41,575 bases of DNA from JBEVNR01 sp040507985 (GTDB taxonomy: Bacteria > Pseudomonadota > Alphaproteobacteria > Rickettsiales > UBA6187): positions 1 through 41,575 of the forward strand of contig JBEVNR010000031.1 of assembly GCA_040507985.1 (NCBI GenBank), written 5' to 3'. Positions 9,094 to 18,602 of the stretch are shown in pieces (position 1 is the first letter of the stretch; each line of letters opens with the position of its first letter). The notes below the pieces were generated by a model. It was given only the letters and a program-made list of their open reading frames with translations, was not told the DNA's origin and did not search any database. The position numbers and the translations under genes are program-made.

Positions 9094-9335
9094 GGTAAGG
9101 GCGCCGCTAGCTATATGTAACAAAGGACGAAAGGCGAAGAGCGAGACTTGCCTTGCCTCGCGTTATAACGCATTTTCAGAGCGACGCCCAATAAAATTTT
9201 CATGGCCATCGACTTTTCTTTCGTTCCGTACGAATGCAAAAATATTTTTCTTTTTTTATGGTTAGGGCCGACCCGCGGCCCACGACATACGACCATAAAC
9301 GCGCGTAAAATATACGCAAAACGGACGGAGCGATC

Positions 9336-10445
9336 TTATTGTTCCTCACTATCGGATGCAGCGGAGGAATTGGTTTCTCCTTCTGAATGATTGTCCCTCT
9401 CTTCTTCGTCACCGATGCGCCTCTTCTTGTTTTTCTGATCCCCTTCTCCAACGGACGTCAAGCAAGGTTCACTGGCTTCAAGATATTTCTTGGCGTCTTC
9501 CATAGCCTTAATTAGTCGGTCGAGGGCGAGTTGTCTATCTCTCGCATTCCGATCGAAAGTTGGATGCTTAGCGGCGATGACCTCCGGAAGTTCCGCCTGA
9601 GCAGTAATGCGCTCACCTTGGGGAAGTGTATCGACGAGCGAAAGGCACGCATATTCAGCCGCTAGATCATTGGAAAAATCCCGCAATGGTTTACCTTTTC
9701 CAAGGTAACATCCGAGACAAACGCTTACTAGCTGTTCGTTAGGGTGAAACAGAGCAAGCCACGAGGCGTTAAATCCCTTTGATGCATTATTATCTATCCA
9801 TTCGACAATCGATTTTGCGATACCGTGCACCTTTTCGCAATCACTAATTTCCCGGGTGAGGCTCTGTTGCATCGATAAAACGATATCCGATTGGCGGTAA
9901 GCGGGAAAGATCGCAAGGATACATTTCATGCAAGAAATCGTTTCCACAACCGGGCCGCCTGGATAACTACCAAGGCACATAGTTTTCATGTCTATAAGCG
10001 CCAACATCGGATACCTTACAGCTTTCACCTTTCTATTGAATATTGTGTTCTCACGCACTTGTCTTTGGAGTGCATTTAATTTTAATGCGCAATCGTCGTG
10101 TCCGTTGTTTTGCGAAAGGGATGAAACCTTTGTTCTCAACTTGTTGATTTCTGCCTGCATTGCTTGCATTTGTATTGTGATCGGTTGTTGCGTCGCTTGT
10201 TGCGAAGAGTCTCCCTGATACCAATTAGGCACAATCACATTGTTGGGATCAATCGGGATTGAAACGGCCGCATCCATCCAAGTATTGTCGTCGACCCCGA
10301 AATTAACATTAGCGGGACCACTTCCTTGAAGATGATTACGGGATGCGTGAACCGGCATGCTTCCTTGCCCATACGAAACCATGGAAGCGTCGCCATCCCA
10401 TCCTACGCCCGTTGCCCGATGGTACTGGTTGCCGGTGCCTTCCAT
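9336..10445 (-). CDS. Unrecognised protein with disordered ends and an acidic, NLS-like tail
   Basis: I do not recognise this 369-residue product. The first 90 residues are rich in Gly, Asn, Gln and Pro and look disordered. A short coiled-coil-like segment follows (about 90-130, MQAMQAEINKLRTKVSSLSQ). Then comes a more ordered, Cys-containing core (about 135-310) with CLGSYPGGPVVETISCMKCI and SVCLGCYLGKGKPL. The last 60 residues are highly charged: a basic KNKKRR patch is followed by a Glu/Asp/Ser-rich tail. Base composition is visibly more AT-rich than the flanking housekeeping genes, suggesting different ancestry. There is no signal peptide or membrane segment. The ATG at 10445 has only a weak AGG upstream. 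Secreted effector or phage-like origin are both possible, with no direct evidence for either. Confidence 0.6.
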   Translation of the reverse strand: MEGTGNQYHRATGVGWDGDASMVSYGQGSMPVHASRNHLQGSGPANVNFGVDDNTWMDAAVSIPIDPNNVIVPNWYQGDSSQQATQQPITIQMQAMQAEINKLRTKVSSLSQNNGHDDCALKLNALQRQVRENTIFNRKVKAVRYPMLALIDMKTMCLGSYPGGPVVETISCMKCILAIFPAYRQSDIVLSMQQSLTREISDCEKVHGIAKSIVEWIDNNASKGFNASWLALFHPNEQLVSVCLGCYLGKGKPLRDFSNDLAAEYACLSLVDTLPQGERITAQAELPEVIAAKHPTFDRNARDRQLALDRLIKAMEDAKKYLEASEPCLTSVGEGDQKNKKRRIGDEEERDNHSEGETNSSAASDSEEQ

Positions 10446-10850
10446 CAACCTAAATCAATGACAGTGCCGCTAACTGCAGTAGGGCGTACCGAGCAATATA
10501 AAAATATTCGCTTTTGAGGATCGGATCGGAAATTACCTTAATAATAATATCATTCATTAAATAAGCAATGATTTTTATAAGAATATGAATGCCCGTCATT
10601 TCCGCTCCCATTTTCGTGATGGCAGATTTGGGCCGTTCCGGCCAAGCCGGCCTATGGTTCAAAAAATGCATACGGCCTATGAGGGCGCCAAAATTTTTAT
10701 TTATTCGGAAGTTTTTTTTATAAGCGGAAAGCGAAAAAATAAGAGAAAAGGAAGTTCCGATCCTGCGGAAGAAGCGTAAGAGCCTATAGCGATTTAACTT
10801 TGAGGCGTTTTTGGGCATGTTTATGCGTCGCCGGCCTGCATGAATGTACT
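10446..10850. other. Intergenic stretch of about 400 bases, AT-rich, with one dispersed repeat
   Basis: This separates two unrecognised minus-strand genes. It contains the family-2 repeat at 10779-10813 and A/T-rich tracts around 10500-10760. A 122-codon open frame (10450-10818, minus) ends four bases before the next gene's ATG. It lacks a ribosome binding site, and its first codons are simply the repeat, so I do not call it a gene. No RNA gene or clear terminator is visible. Confidence 0.4.
10779..10813 (+). repeat. Dispersed repeat, family 2, copy A
   Basis: It begins AGAGCCTATAGCGATTTAAC and continues into a TTTGAGGCGTTTTTG tail. It closely matches 19632-19669 and shares its first about 18 bases with 34345-34363. 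All copies are intergenic. Confidence 0.5.
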
Positions 10851-11318
10851 CTATTTTTTGGCAAGTATAAGTATGTCGAGTTCTTCAATCGAGACGTCAA
10901 GCGCCATACGCAACTCGCCCTTCGTCAGTTCTCTTTTCCTCGTTCCGTTTTGGCCAATGCATTTTGTGTGCCAGTTGAACGGAATAGCAAGGATCGCTCC
11001 TCCTGCGCCAGCGAGATTTTTGCCATCTGCGCGCGCCTTACTTTTATACCACTCAATCCATGGATTTAACTCATCTTTAGACATAGATCGCACGGCTCCA
11101 TTTTCAAGTTTATGGAACTCCGGTGTCTCACTCAAGCTTTTTAGCTCGCGATGAATGATCTTAACAACTGGATCTTTGTAATTGTATCGCGTAACATCGT
11201 ATCGCGTAACATGGCAGAATGGTTGGCCTTCCTCATCATGGAAAACAATCTCATAGCTTTTATCTTCCTTTGTGACCCTCACCTTTCCTGCTTTATGAAG
11301 CTGTTCAAGGGACTTCAT
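10851..11318 (-). CDS. Unrecognised 155-residue protein
   Basis: I do not recognise this product. It is mixed-charge, without signal peptide or membrane helices. The N-terminus (MKSLEQLHKAGKVRVTKEDK) leads into a beta-rich segment, and the C-terminal third runs RKRELTKGELRMALDVSIEE to the end. A 15-base tandem duplication at about 11186-11215 encodes consecutive VTRYD and VTRYN. Composition is more AT-rich than the neighbouring conserved genes, like the gene at 9336-10445, and the two may have arrived together. ATG 11318 is chosen over an upstream TTG; neither has a clear ribosome binding site. It is divergent from the GTA-type gene with 187 bases between. Confidence 0.55.
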   Translation of the reverse strand: MKSLEQLHKAGKVRVTKEDKSYEIVFHDEEGQPFCHVTRYDVTRYNYKDPVVKIIHRELKSLSETPEFHKLENGAVRSMSKDELNPWIEWYKSKARADGKNLAGAGGAILAIPFNWHTKCIGQNGTRKRELTKGELRMALDVSIEELDILILAKK

Positions 11319-11505
11319 GGTGAACGAAAGAAAACAGCACAAATCAATGGCGTTCGAGCGAAAGCGGCGAGAAGATTTTACGAAAAAACAGGTAGAGTAC
11401 GCCCAGTTTATACGGATTTTTTAAGAAAAACAACCCTCCCCTCCCTTCCGCTTTATTTTTTTCTCGCGTACATACGACATATCGCCAACGCTAAAGAAAT
11501 ATTGT

Positions 11506-14500
11506 ATGGCATCCACCCTTCTTGGCAATATCGGCTCCGGCGTCGGCGCGCGCGCGGGCGCGTTTTTCGGGGTCCCCTTCGGCGGCAGGCTCGGTCGCTT
11601 GGCCGGCACGGCCTTGTCGCGTTACATCGAAGACGCGTCGGAGCGCAACGAGACGGACGTCTCCTTCGCCGACCTTGCCCTGCAACATTCGGCCTACGGA
11701 AAAACCATTCCCGTGCTTTACGGCACGATGCGACTGGCGGGGAATATCATCTGGGCGTTGCCGATACGCGAGGTGCGGCGCACCCGCACGACCGGCGCGA
11801 GCAAGGGAGGCGGGGCGTCGAAATCGTCCTCCGGCTCCGTCGAACGCTATGCCACGTTGGCCATCGCCTTATGCGAAGGCGAGGCGACGCGCGTCGAACG
11901 AGTATGGGCGAACGACGCGCTTATCGACCCTGCGCGCCTCTCCATGCGATTTTATACGGGAAGCGAGACGCAGGCGCCGGATTCCGCCATCGAGGCCGAC
12001 AAGGGCGTCGGTCTTGCGCCCGCCTATCGCGGCCTGTGCTACGTGGTGTTGGAAGACGTTCCCCTAAGCGATTACGGCAACCGCCTGCCGAACTTCACCT
12101 TTGAAGTCACGCGCGTTCCCCCGCGCATCGCGGAGGCGGACGGCGCCCCGGCGCCGGAAGACGCCGTCACCTGTGTGACGATCATTCCCGGCGCCGGCGA
12201 ACACGTGTACGACACGAATACGCAATATCTCTATTCCGCCCAAACCATCGCGGGCGCGTACCTGAAGGAAGGCCATAAAACCCCGATCAACCATCACGGC
12301 TATTCGGAAAAAACCGACGCCGTGGCGGCGATAGACCGGCTGCAAGAAACCTTCCCCCATCTGGAATGGGTTTCGGTGGTGGTTAGCTGGTTCGGGGATT
12401 CGCTCGACGCCGGCGCGTGCGTCTTTACGCCGGGCGTCGAATTTCGCTCAAGCAAGGCGATCACCGCTCCGGACGCGTGGAGCGTCGCCGGATATACCCG
12501 CGAAACGGCGCGGTTGCTCACGCAAGACGCGAACGATCGCCCCGTCTATGGCGGCACGCCGTCCGACGCCGGGCTTGTACGGTTTATCGACGCGCTAAAA
12601 TCGCGCGGATTAAAGGTCATGGCATACCCCATGCCGTTCATGGACGTGGAGGGCAAGCCATGGCGCGGCCATATCACGGGCGACGCCGCCGACATTCCCG
12701 GATTTTTTACCGGAACGCACGGCTACAACGCTTTTATTACGCATTACGCTGAACTATTGGGAGATAAGGTCGACGCGTTTATCGTCGGTTCGGAATTGAA
12801 GGGGTTGACGTCGGTGCGCAGCGGCGCCTCCTTCCCCGCCGTGGACGCGCTTATCGATTTGGCGCAGACGGTGAAAGGAATCGTCGACCCTTCCGTGAAG
12901 GTCACCTACGCCGCCGATTGGAGCGAATACCACCATACGGACGACGGGTATTACCATCTCGACCCGCTATGGGCGTCGCCTTATGTTGATATGGTTGGCG
13001 TCGACGCGTATTTTCCGCTGACGAACGCCTATGAGGAAAACATATCTTACGCCGACGTTCTTGCCGGATGGGAGGGAGGCGAAGGGTACGATTACTATTA
13101 TACCGACGAGGCGCGCACGACCACGGCGCCGCTTTCGCCCGAATACGCCTGGAAGAATCTGGCATGGTGGCACGGCAACGTCCATACGAATCCGGGAGGC
13201 GCGACAACCGCATGGACGCCCGGAATGAAGCCGATATGGTTCACCGAATACGGTTTTCCCTCCGTCGACGGCGCCACCAACCAACCGAACGTGTTTTACG
13301 ACCCGAACAGCAGCGACGGCGGGTTGCCGCGCCTCTCGCGGGGAGAGCCGAGCGCCGGTGCGCAGCGGCGGGGAATTGCGGCGACGGAAGCGTTTTGGGA
13401 AGGCTCCGTTATCGTCGAAAACAAATTTTTATGGACGTGGGACGCGCGCCCGTACCCCGCATGGCCGGACAGGTCCGACGTGTGGGCGGACGCCTATGCC
13501 TGGCGGCTTGGCCATTGGACGCAAGGAAAATTGGGGCAAACGCGGCTCTGCGACGCGCTGGCCGATCTGTTCCGCCGCGCGGGCTATGCGGACGGCGATT
13601 ACGACGCTTCGAACGTCGGCGGCACGCTGGGCGGCTTCGCGATTGCCCGCGACATGACGTCGACGCAGGCGATACAAACGCTGCAACGCGCCTATGACAT
13701 AGCGATACGGGAGGAAAACGGCGTATTGGTCGCCAGCGACGCCGCGCTTTCCGTGGCGGCCTCCGTTGAAACGGACGATTTGGCGATTATAGAGAACGCG
13801 CCCGAAGACGACCGCACCCGCCGCGACGCGCCGGCCTCGCTTGAGGTGAGCTATCTCGACCGTTCTCGTCTGTACGAAACGGGAATGCGCCGGGCGTTCG
13901 TCGATCACGCGACGGGAGAAGGCGCGGCGATGCGGTTTCCTCTGGCGATGGACGGCGCCGAGGCCGCCCGCGCGGCGGAGCGCTTGCTGGCGCGCGCCCG
14001 GGCGAATCGCGACGTCATGCGCGTCGGTTTTACGCGCGGCGACATGCGTCTCGTCTCCGGCGATCTCGTCGTGATTGACGGCATGCGCTATGGCGTGGGA
14101 AAATGCGTCTATTCTCCGCACGGCGTCATGACGGCGGAACTGTCGCGCGACGACGCCCGTTTTTCCATGGTTGCGCAGGACGGCCCGACGGGAGGGGCAT
14201 TCGCGCAAACGGCGCCCACGGCGTGGGGCGACGACGCCACGGCGCTGCATATCCTGCACTTGCCTTACGTTCCGAACGTAACGACGGACGAGCGCGCCTT
14301 TTACGCGGCGCTTTCCTCCGACCGCCCGGACTGGCCGGGCGGCGCGTTGCTTATATCGACGGACGGAGGAGCGCAATATCGCGCCCTTGCCTCTAGCGCG
14401 GTTGAGTCCATGGTCGGCTACACGGCGCAGGACATGGCGGCCGCGTCGCCGTTCGTGTCCGACGAGACGGGCGGCGTTGAGATTTTATTCTCCGGCGACG

Positions 14501-15153
14501 CGCTTCCCGAAACGGTGAGCGAACGCGAATGGCTGGCGGGGACGAACGCCATCTATGTCAACGGCGAGATTATTTTGTTTCGGCACGTCGAGCCGCTGGG
14601 CGCGTCGAGTTGCCGCTTGAGCGGATTTATGCGCGGGGCGTTCGCGACGGAAGCCTCTATCGCCGCCCATCCGGCCGGCAGCGCCGCGATACTGATCGAC
14701 GCCGCGCTTGTTCCCGTCCTTGACGCCGCCTTGCCGCCGGGCGCGACGTGTTCGCTAAAAGCCGTCACGTTCGGCGCGAGCGAAGACGACGCCGATCCCG
14801 TCGAAACGACGGCCTTATGCGCCGCGCAGAAACCCCTCGCACCCGTGCGTTTCACGGCCAAAAGGCAGGACGACAACGCACTGGATTTTCGCTGGATCCG
14901 TCGCCCCCGCCGCCTGCCGGCATGGATAGACGGCGCTGACGCGCCTCTCGTCGAGTCGTCCGAAAAATATCGCTTGCGGATATATGACGCCGCCGACGCG
15001 CTTCTGCGCGAAGAATTTCTTACGGCGTCCGAATTTTCTTACGCCGCCGCCATGCAAACGTCGGACGGGCTGTCACTCGGCGATTACGGCTACGCGACCG
15101 TGGCGCAAATCGGCGACGCCGGGATTGGCGCCGAGACGGAGGCGGAGTGGTAA
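11506..15153 (+). CDS. GTA/phage host-specificity tail protein with TIM-barrel domain
   Basis: The 1215-residue product matches the last large structural protein of alphaproteobacterial gene transfer agents (GTA orfg15 type). In those particles it forms part of the tail tip that contacts the recipient. The N-terminus is the glycine-rich GNIGSGVGARAGAFFGVPFG segment. A glycoside-hydrolase-like TIM-barrel spans roughly residues 260-620, including GLKVMAYPMPFMD, FIVGSELKGLTSVR and the late strand IWFTEYGFPSVDGATN. A putative phage-tail domain follows, then a beta-rich C-terminal region. ATG 11506 gives the family N-terminus although its ribosome binding site is weak. None of the other GTA genes (terminase, portal, capsid, NlpC/P60) is adjacent, which is unusual. 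Normal base composition and an intact frame suggest long residence and selection. Confidence 0.88.
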   Translation: MASTLLGNIGSGVGARAGAFFGVPFGGRLGRLAGTALSRYIEDASERNETDVSFADLALQHSAYGKTIPVLYGTMRLAGNIIWALPIREVRRTRTTGASKGGGASKSSSGSVERYATLAIALCEGEATRVERVWANDALIDPARLSMRFYTGSETQAPDSAIEADKGVGLAPAYRGLCYVVLEDVPLSDYGNRLPNFTFEVTRVPPRIAEADGAPAPEDAVTCVTIIPGAGEHVYDTNTQYLYSAQTIAGAYLKEGHKTPINHHGYSEKTDAVAAIDRLQETFPHLEWVSVVVSWFGDSLDAGACVFTPGVEFRSSKAITAPDAWSVAGYTRETARLLTQDANDRPVYGGTPSDAGLVRFIDALKSRGLKVMAYPMPFMDVEGKPWRGHITGDAADIPGFFTGTHGYNAFITHYAELLGDKVDAFIVGSELKGLTSVRSGASFPAVDALIDLAQTVKGIVDPSVKVTYAADWSEYHHTDDGYYHLDPLWASPYVDMVGVDAYFPLTNAYEENISYADVLAGWEGGEGYDYYYTDEARTTTAPLSPEYAWKNLAWWHGNVHTNPGGATTAWTPGMKPIWFTEYGFPSVDGATNQPNVFYDPNSSDGGLPRLSRGEPSAGAQRRGIAATEAFWEGSVIVENKFLWTWDARPYPAWPDRSDVWADAYAWRLGHWTQGKLGQTRLCDALADLFRRAGYADGDYDASNVGGTLGGFAIARDMTSTQAIQTLQRAYDIAIREENGVLVASDAALSVAASVETDDLAIIENAPEDDRTRRDAPASLEVSYLDRSRLYETGMRRAFVDHATGEGAAMRFPLAMDGAEAARAAERLLARARANRDVMRVGFTRGDMRLVSGDLVVIDGMRYGVGKCVYSPHGVMTAELSRDDARFSMVAQDGPTGGAFAQTAPTAWGDDATALHILHLPYVPNVTTDERAFYAALSSDRPDWPGGALLISTDGGAQYRALASSAVESMVGYTAQDMAAASPFVSDETGGVEILFSGDALPETVSEREWLAGTNAIYVNGEIILFRHVEPLGASSCRLSGFMRGAFATEASIAAHPAGSAAILIDAALVPVLDAALPPGATCSLKAVTFGASEDDADPVETTALCAAQKPLAPVRFTAKRQDDNALDFRWIRRPRRLPAWIDGADAPLVESSEKYRLRIYDAADALLREEFLTASEFSYAAAMQTSDGLSLGDYGYATVAQIGDAGIGAETEAEW

Positions 15154-15168
15154 GAAGAAGGGATATTC

Positions 15169-15186
15169 TAGGCTGTGTGCACTTTG
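15169..15186 (+). repeat. Dispersed short repeat, family 3, copy 2
   Basis: TAGGCTGTGTGCACTTTG lies 16 bases after the stop of the GTA-type gene and is followed by a short T-run (ACTTTTTT). It matches 3170-3186 and 29851-29872. Confidence 0.4.
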
Positions 15187-15329
15187 ACTTTTTTATGGCG
15201 ACGCCCCTAGACAAACCGGCGACTCTCGGAGTAGTATGCCGGCCACGGAAGAAATAACGGCAGAAGGCGCCTTCGGAAATCGGCCGGGTTATGCGTATGT
15301 GCCGAAGATCGCCGAGAAACGCGAGCTCC

Positions 15330-18300
15330 ATGATTCGCCATTCCTTTTTTCGCTATGCCGTTGCGGGCTGCCTTGCGTTCCATGTCGCGGGCGGCGGCGC
15401 TCCCGCCTATGCAAAAAACGCGACCTACGTCGTCAGTCCGCGAGAGGGCTATACCCGCATCGAGTTCAAGGGAACGGGCCTCACCTTGCCGAAGGCGAGC
15501 AAGAACGGGCGCACCCTGCGCCTTTCCTTTCCTTCCGGCGTATCGGTGGCGGGCGAAGCAAGCTATGACGCCGGCGCCGTGGCGCGAGTGCGTCCGCTGA
15601 AGGGTCGGAACGGAGTGACGGCGAAGTTGCGCGTCGACGAGGCGGCGATACGCCCCTTCGTCAGCGAGAACGGGTCAGGCGTCGACGTCATTCCTTGCCC
15701 GTGCGACGGGGCGACCCCGTTGCAAGACACGCCTCCTCCGGCCGCCGTCGCGAAAAAAATACGCGTCGCTCCCGTTATCGTCCCCGCCGCGCCCCGCGTT
15801 CCGAAAAAACCGGAGGAAAAAGCGGCGGCCCCTAAGAACCTGACCGCCGCATGGGCGCCGGACGACGTGTTGGAAATAGAGGTTTACGAACCGACGGCGG
15901 AAGACGACGCCGCCGAGTCCGCTCCGCCCCCGCCCCCGCCGGCGCCTTCGGGCGCGGCAAAGCCGCTTGCGCTCGCCCCTGCCGCCCCTAAGGTCGACGC
16001 CGCGATTGCCTCTCCGCCGCCTTCTTCTCCCGTCATGGAGCTGGCCTATTCGCCGAACGTCTCCGCCGCCTTCTTTCGGAGGGAAAACGTCTATTGGATG
16101 ATTTTTTCCGACGCGTCCCTGCAAAACGACGAGGAAGCGCGCAAGGCGTCGACGGCGCTCTTCGACGATTTCCATCGCTTGTACCACCCCGAATACGGCG
16201 TTTATTACGGGCGGCTAAAGAAAGGCGTGGAGACGCTTTCCGCTGAAATACGCACCGACGGCACGAGCGGATCGTGGATTTTTCGCGCCGCTTCCGACAA
16301 CGAGGCGGCGCCGACGTCGTCTCCCTCCGTCTCCCTCGAAAGCAGCGCCCTAGCGGGATCGGCCCTGCGCGTCCGGGGCGTTCCCTTGATAAATCCCCTG
16401 CGGTTCATCGACCCCGTCGTCGGCGACGAATTGCTCGTCATGCCGTTATACGAACCGAAAAAAGGAACGGCGAAGGCGTTTTCCTATCCCGATTTCCTGC
16501 TTTTGCCCAGCCTTCAAGGGGTGGCGCTGGCGTTGCGCTCCGACCGGGTGACGTATGAATTCGACGACGACGCGATAGAGGTCGCCGGCCCGACGAACCG
16601 GCTCGCCGCGAGCGCGCAATCCGCGTTCTTAGAGTTGCAAGCGCAGGAAAGGAAAAAAAAATTAGAAAAAGCCGAGTCGAACGCCGACGTCGAAAAATCG
16701 TTGATAAAGTTTAAAACGTGGAAAAAAGGCGGCGACGAAAAATTTCTCCCTGCCCGCAGCGCGCTTCTCCTTGCCGCCGCCAACGCGCCCCTGGCGCAAA
16801 AATCCGCCGCCCGCCTTAACCTTGCGCGATTTTACGTGGCGAACGGGCTGGAATTCGAGGCGCTCGGCGTGATCGCCTTGTTGCGCGAGCGCGACAAAAC
16901 CTTCGGCGACTCCGCCGCCGTGCGCATGCCCGAAGGCGTCGCAAATTATATGTCCGGCCGGTATGAGGAAGCGGTCGAAAGCTTGTCTAAGCTCACGGAA
17001 AAAAATTTTTCGGACGCGGCGGACGCAAGGGAATGGCGTTTTTGGTTGAATGCCGCCAAGCTGCGCCAATATCTGCACTTCATGCCGCCCGAGAGATATC
17101 TTCGCCCCTCTTTCTCTTCCGAGGAAGGAAGCGACAAGGGCGGAGAGCTGCGCAAGGACGACGAGTTTTACGCCGACGGGGGAGAGTCGCGCTGGTCCGG
17201 CGAGAACGGCCCCGGAGCGGTCGGCGATTTAGGTCTGGCGTCGGCGATGACGGAATTTCTGCCGTTCTATCCGCCGGAAACCTATAACGACTTCGTCGCG
17301 CTGGCGATAGAGGAAATGCTGCTGAAGGGCAACGTCACCGACGCCGAGGCGACGTTTCTGATGATAAACGCCGAGGAAGCGTCGCCGGGGCTGCAATATC
17401 GCCTCGACATATTGCGCGGCGTGCTGGCGGCGCAGGAAAATAAGGTGGAAGACGCGCTCGCCTATTGGAAAACGCCGCTTGAGGACGCGGACGCGCCTTT
17501 TTACCGCACGTGGGCGGGGTATTTGACGACGTTCGTGCAATTTCGCCGGCATTTAATTTCGGTCGACGACGCAATAGCGGGCTATAACGCCATACGGTAT
17601 TCGTGGAGGGGATCGACGCTGGAACTTGGCGTGCTGAAGGCGTTGGGCGACCTCTACATGCAAAAAAACGACTACATGCACGGCTTCGGCGCATGGCGCG
17701 AGGCCGTCACGCAATTTGAAGGGTACGACGAAGCCTTGCTCATCGCCAAGCGCATGACGGATAAATTCGCGCAAATTTTCCGCAGCGACGACAAAACCTT
17801 GTCGAACATGGACGCGCTGGAGCTTTTTTTTGAGTTTCGCGAGCTTATTCCCATCGGCGAAACGGGCGATCAAATCGTTACCGCGCTTGCGGACAGGCTT
17901 ATCGCCGTCGACTTGCTCGACCGCGCCGCCGCCTTGCTGACCCACCAGGTGAAATATCGCCTTCACGGGGAGGAGCGCGAAAACGCCCTCTTTAAGCTGA
18001 TCGACATTTATATGGAAAACAAGCGCCCCGAAAAGGCGCTGGAGGCGATAGCCGATTTGCCGCTCGACAATCCCTCGGAAAAAGCGGCGCGCACCCTCAA
18101 CCACTATCGCGCCAAGGCGAATCTGGACGTCGGCAGAAACAACGCGGCCCTGCGCTTGCTGAAAAGCGACGATTCCATCGAAGCGTCGTTCCTTCGCGCC
18201 TCGGTGTTTTGGCGAAACAAGGTCTGGTCGCACGTCGCAAGCGAATTGGAGCCTCTATTTTACGAACTTCGCCGCGAGGAACGCCCATTTACGGCGGAAG

Positions 18301-18587
18301 AAAGCCGACAGCTCATTAAGCTGGCCGTCGCCGACGCGCTGCTGGAAAGGCGCAAGCATTTACGCATTCTTCAGGAAGATTTCGCTAAGCTTATTCCCGA
18401 CGCGGACCAGCGGGAATTGTTTGATTTCATCGCCGAAGACGACGAGGGCATCGATCCGGATAACCTCACCGAATCGGTTGGCGACGAACGCATGCGGGGC
18501 TTTCTGCAAAAATATTTAACCGAAGATAAAAATTTAACCGAAGATAAAAAACCGGCCGAAGCGACGACGGCGCAGCCGCAAAAATAA
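15330..18587 (+). CDS. Exported helical-repeat (TPR-like) protein
   Basis: The 1085-residue product begins with a signal peptide (MIRHSFFRYAVAGCLAFHVA, probable cleavage after APAYA), so it acts in the periplasm or outer envelope. A beta-rich segment (about 30-115) resembles AMIN-like domains. It is followed by Pro/Ala-rich linkers (about 130-240, including a run of prolines) and a globular region. From about residue 440 to 1040 there are many helix pairs of TPR/solenoid type, for example KSAARLNLARFYVANGLEFE and NALFKLIDIYMENKRPEKAL. Near the end a 9-codon unit is tandemly duplicated (NLTEDK twice). The start at 15330 is chosen for the signal peptide. It lies 15 bases before the FKBP gene, so cotranscription is likely. 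The function is not known; a scaffold for envelope or cell-surface assembly is a guess. Confidence 0.75.
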   Translation: MIRHSFFRYAVAGCLAFHVAGGGAPAYAKNATYVVSPREGYTRIEFKGTGLTLPKASKNGRTLRLSFPSGVSVAGEASYDAGAVARVRPLKGRNGVTAKLRVDEAAIRPFVSENGSGVDVIPCPCDGATPLQDTPPPAAVAKKIRVAPVIVPAAPRVPKKPEEKAAAPKNLTAAWAPDDVLEIEVYEPTAEDDAAESAPPPPPPAPSGAAKPLALAPAAPKVDAAIASPPPSSPVMELAYSPNVSAAFFRRENVYWMIFSDASLQNDEEARKASTALFDDFHRLYHPEYGVYYGRLKKGVETLSAEIRTDGTSGSWIFRAASDNEAAPTSSPSVSLESSALAGSALRVRGVPLINPLRFIDPVVGDELLVMPLYEPKKGTAKAFSYPDFLLLPSLQGVALALRSDRVTYEFDDDAIEVAGPTNRLAASAQSAFLELQAQERKKKLEKAESNADVEKSLIKFKTWKKGGDEKFLPARSALLLAAANAPLAQKSAARLNLARFYVANGLEFEALGVIALLRERDKTFGDSAAVRMPEGVANYMSGRYEEAVESLSKLTEKNFSDAADAREWRFWLNAAKLRQYLHFMPPERYLRPSFSSEEGSDKGGELRKDDEFYADGGESRWSGENGPGAVGDLGLASAMTEFLPFYPPETYNDFVALAIEEMLLKGNVTDAEATFLMINAEEASPGLQYRLDILRGVLAAQENKVEDALAYWKTPLEDADAPFYRTWAGYLTTFVQFRRHLISVDDAIAGYNAIRYSWRGSTLELGVLKALGDLYMQKNDYMHGFGAWREAVTQFEGYDEALLIAKRMTDKFAQIFRSDDKTLSNMDALELFFEFRELIPIGETGDQIVTALADRLIAVDLLDRAAALLTHQVKYRLHGEERENALFKLIDIYMENKRPEKALEAIADLPLDNPSEKAARTLNHYRAKANLDVGRNNAALRLLKSDDSIEASFLRASVFWRNKVWSHVASELEPLFYELRREERPFTAEESRQLIKLAVADALLERRKHLRILQEDFAKLIPDADQRELFDFIAEDDEGIDPDNLTESVGDERMRGFLQKYLTEDKNLTEDKKPAEATTAQPQK

Positions 18588-18602
18588 AAGAGGAACGCGT
18601 GC

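Noticed and set aside
9265..9283. GC-rich inverted repeat GGGCC...GGCCC as a terminator
   Set aside because: A run of A, not T, follows the hairpin in the transcribed (minus) direction, so it does not fit an intrinsic terminator.
9111..9296. 61-codon minus-strand ORF overlapping the glutamate dehydrogenase start
   Set aside because: There is no ribosome binding site and no conserved features. It is basic and irregular, probably the leader region of the dehydrogenase.
10450..10818. 122-codon minus-strand ORF ending just before the 9336-10445 gene
   Set aside because: There is no ribosome binding site, its N-terminus is the dispersed repeat, and composition and peptide look non-coding. A short membrane protein cannot be fully excluded.
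13429..14376. 315-codon minus-strand open frame
   Set aside because: It is an Arg-rich shadow of the GTA tail-protein gene, a usual artefact of GC-rich coding sequence.
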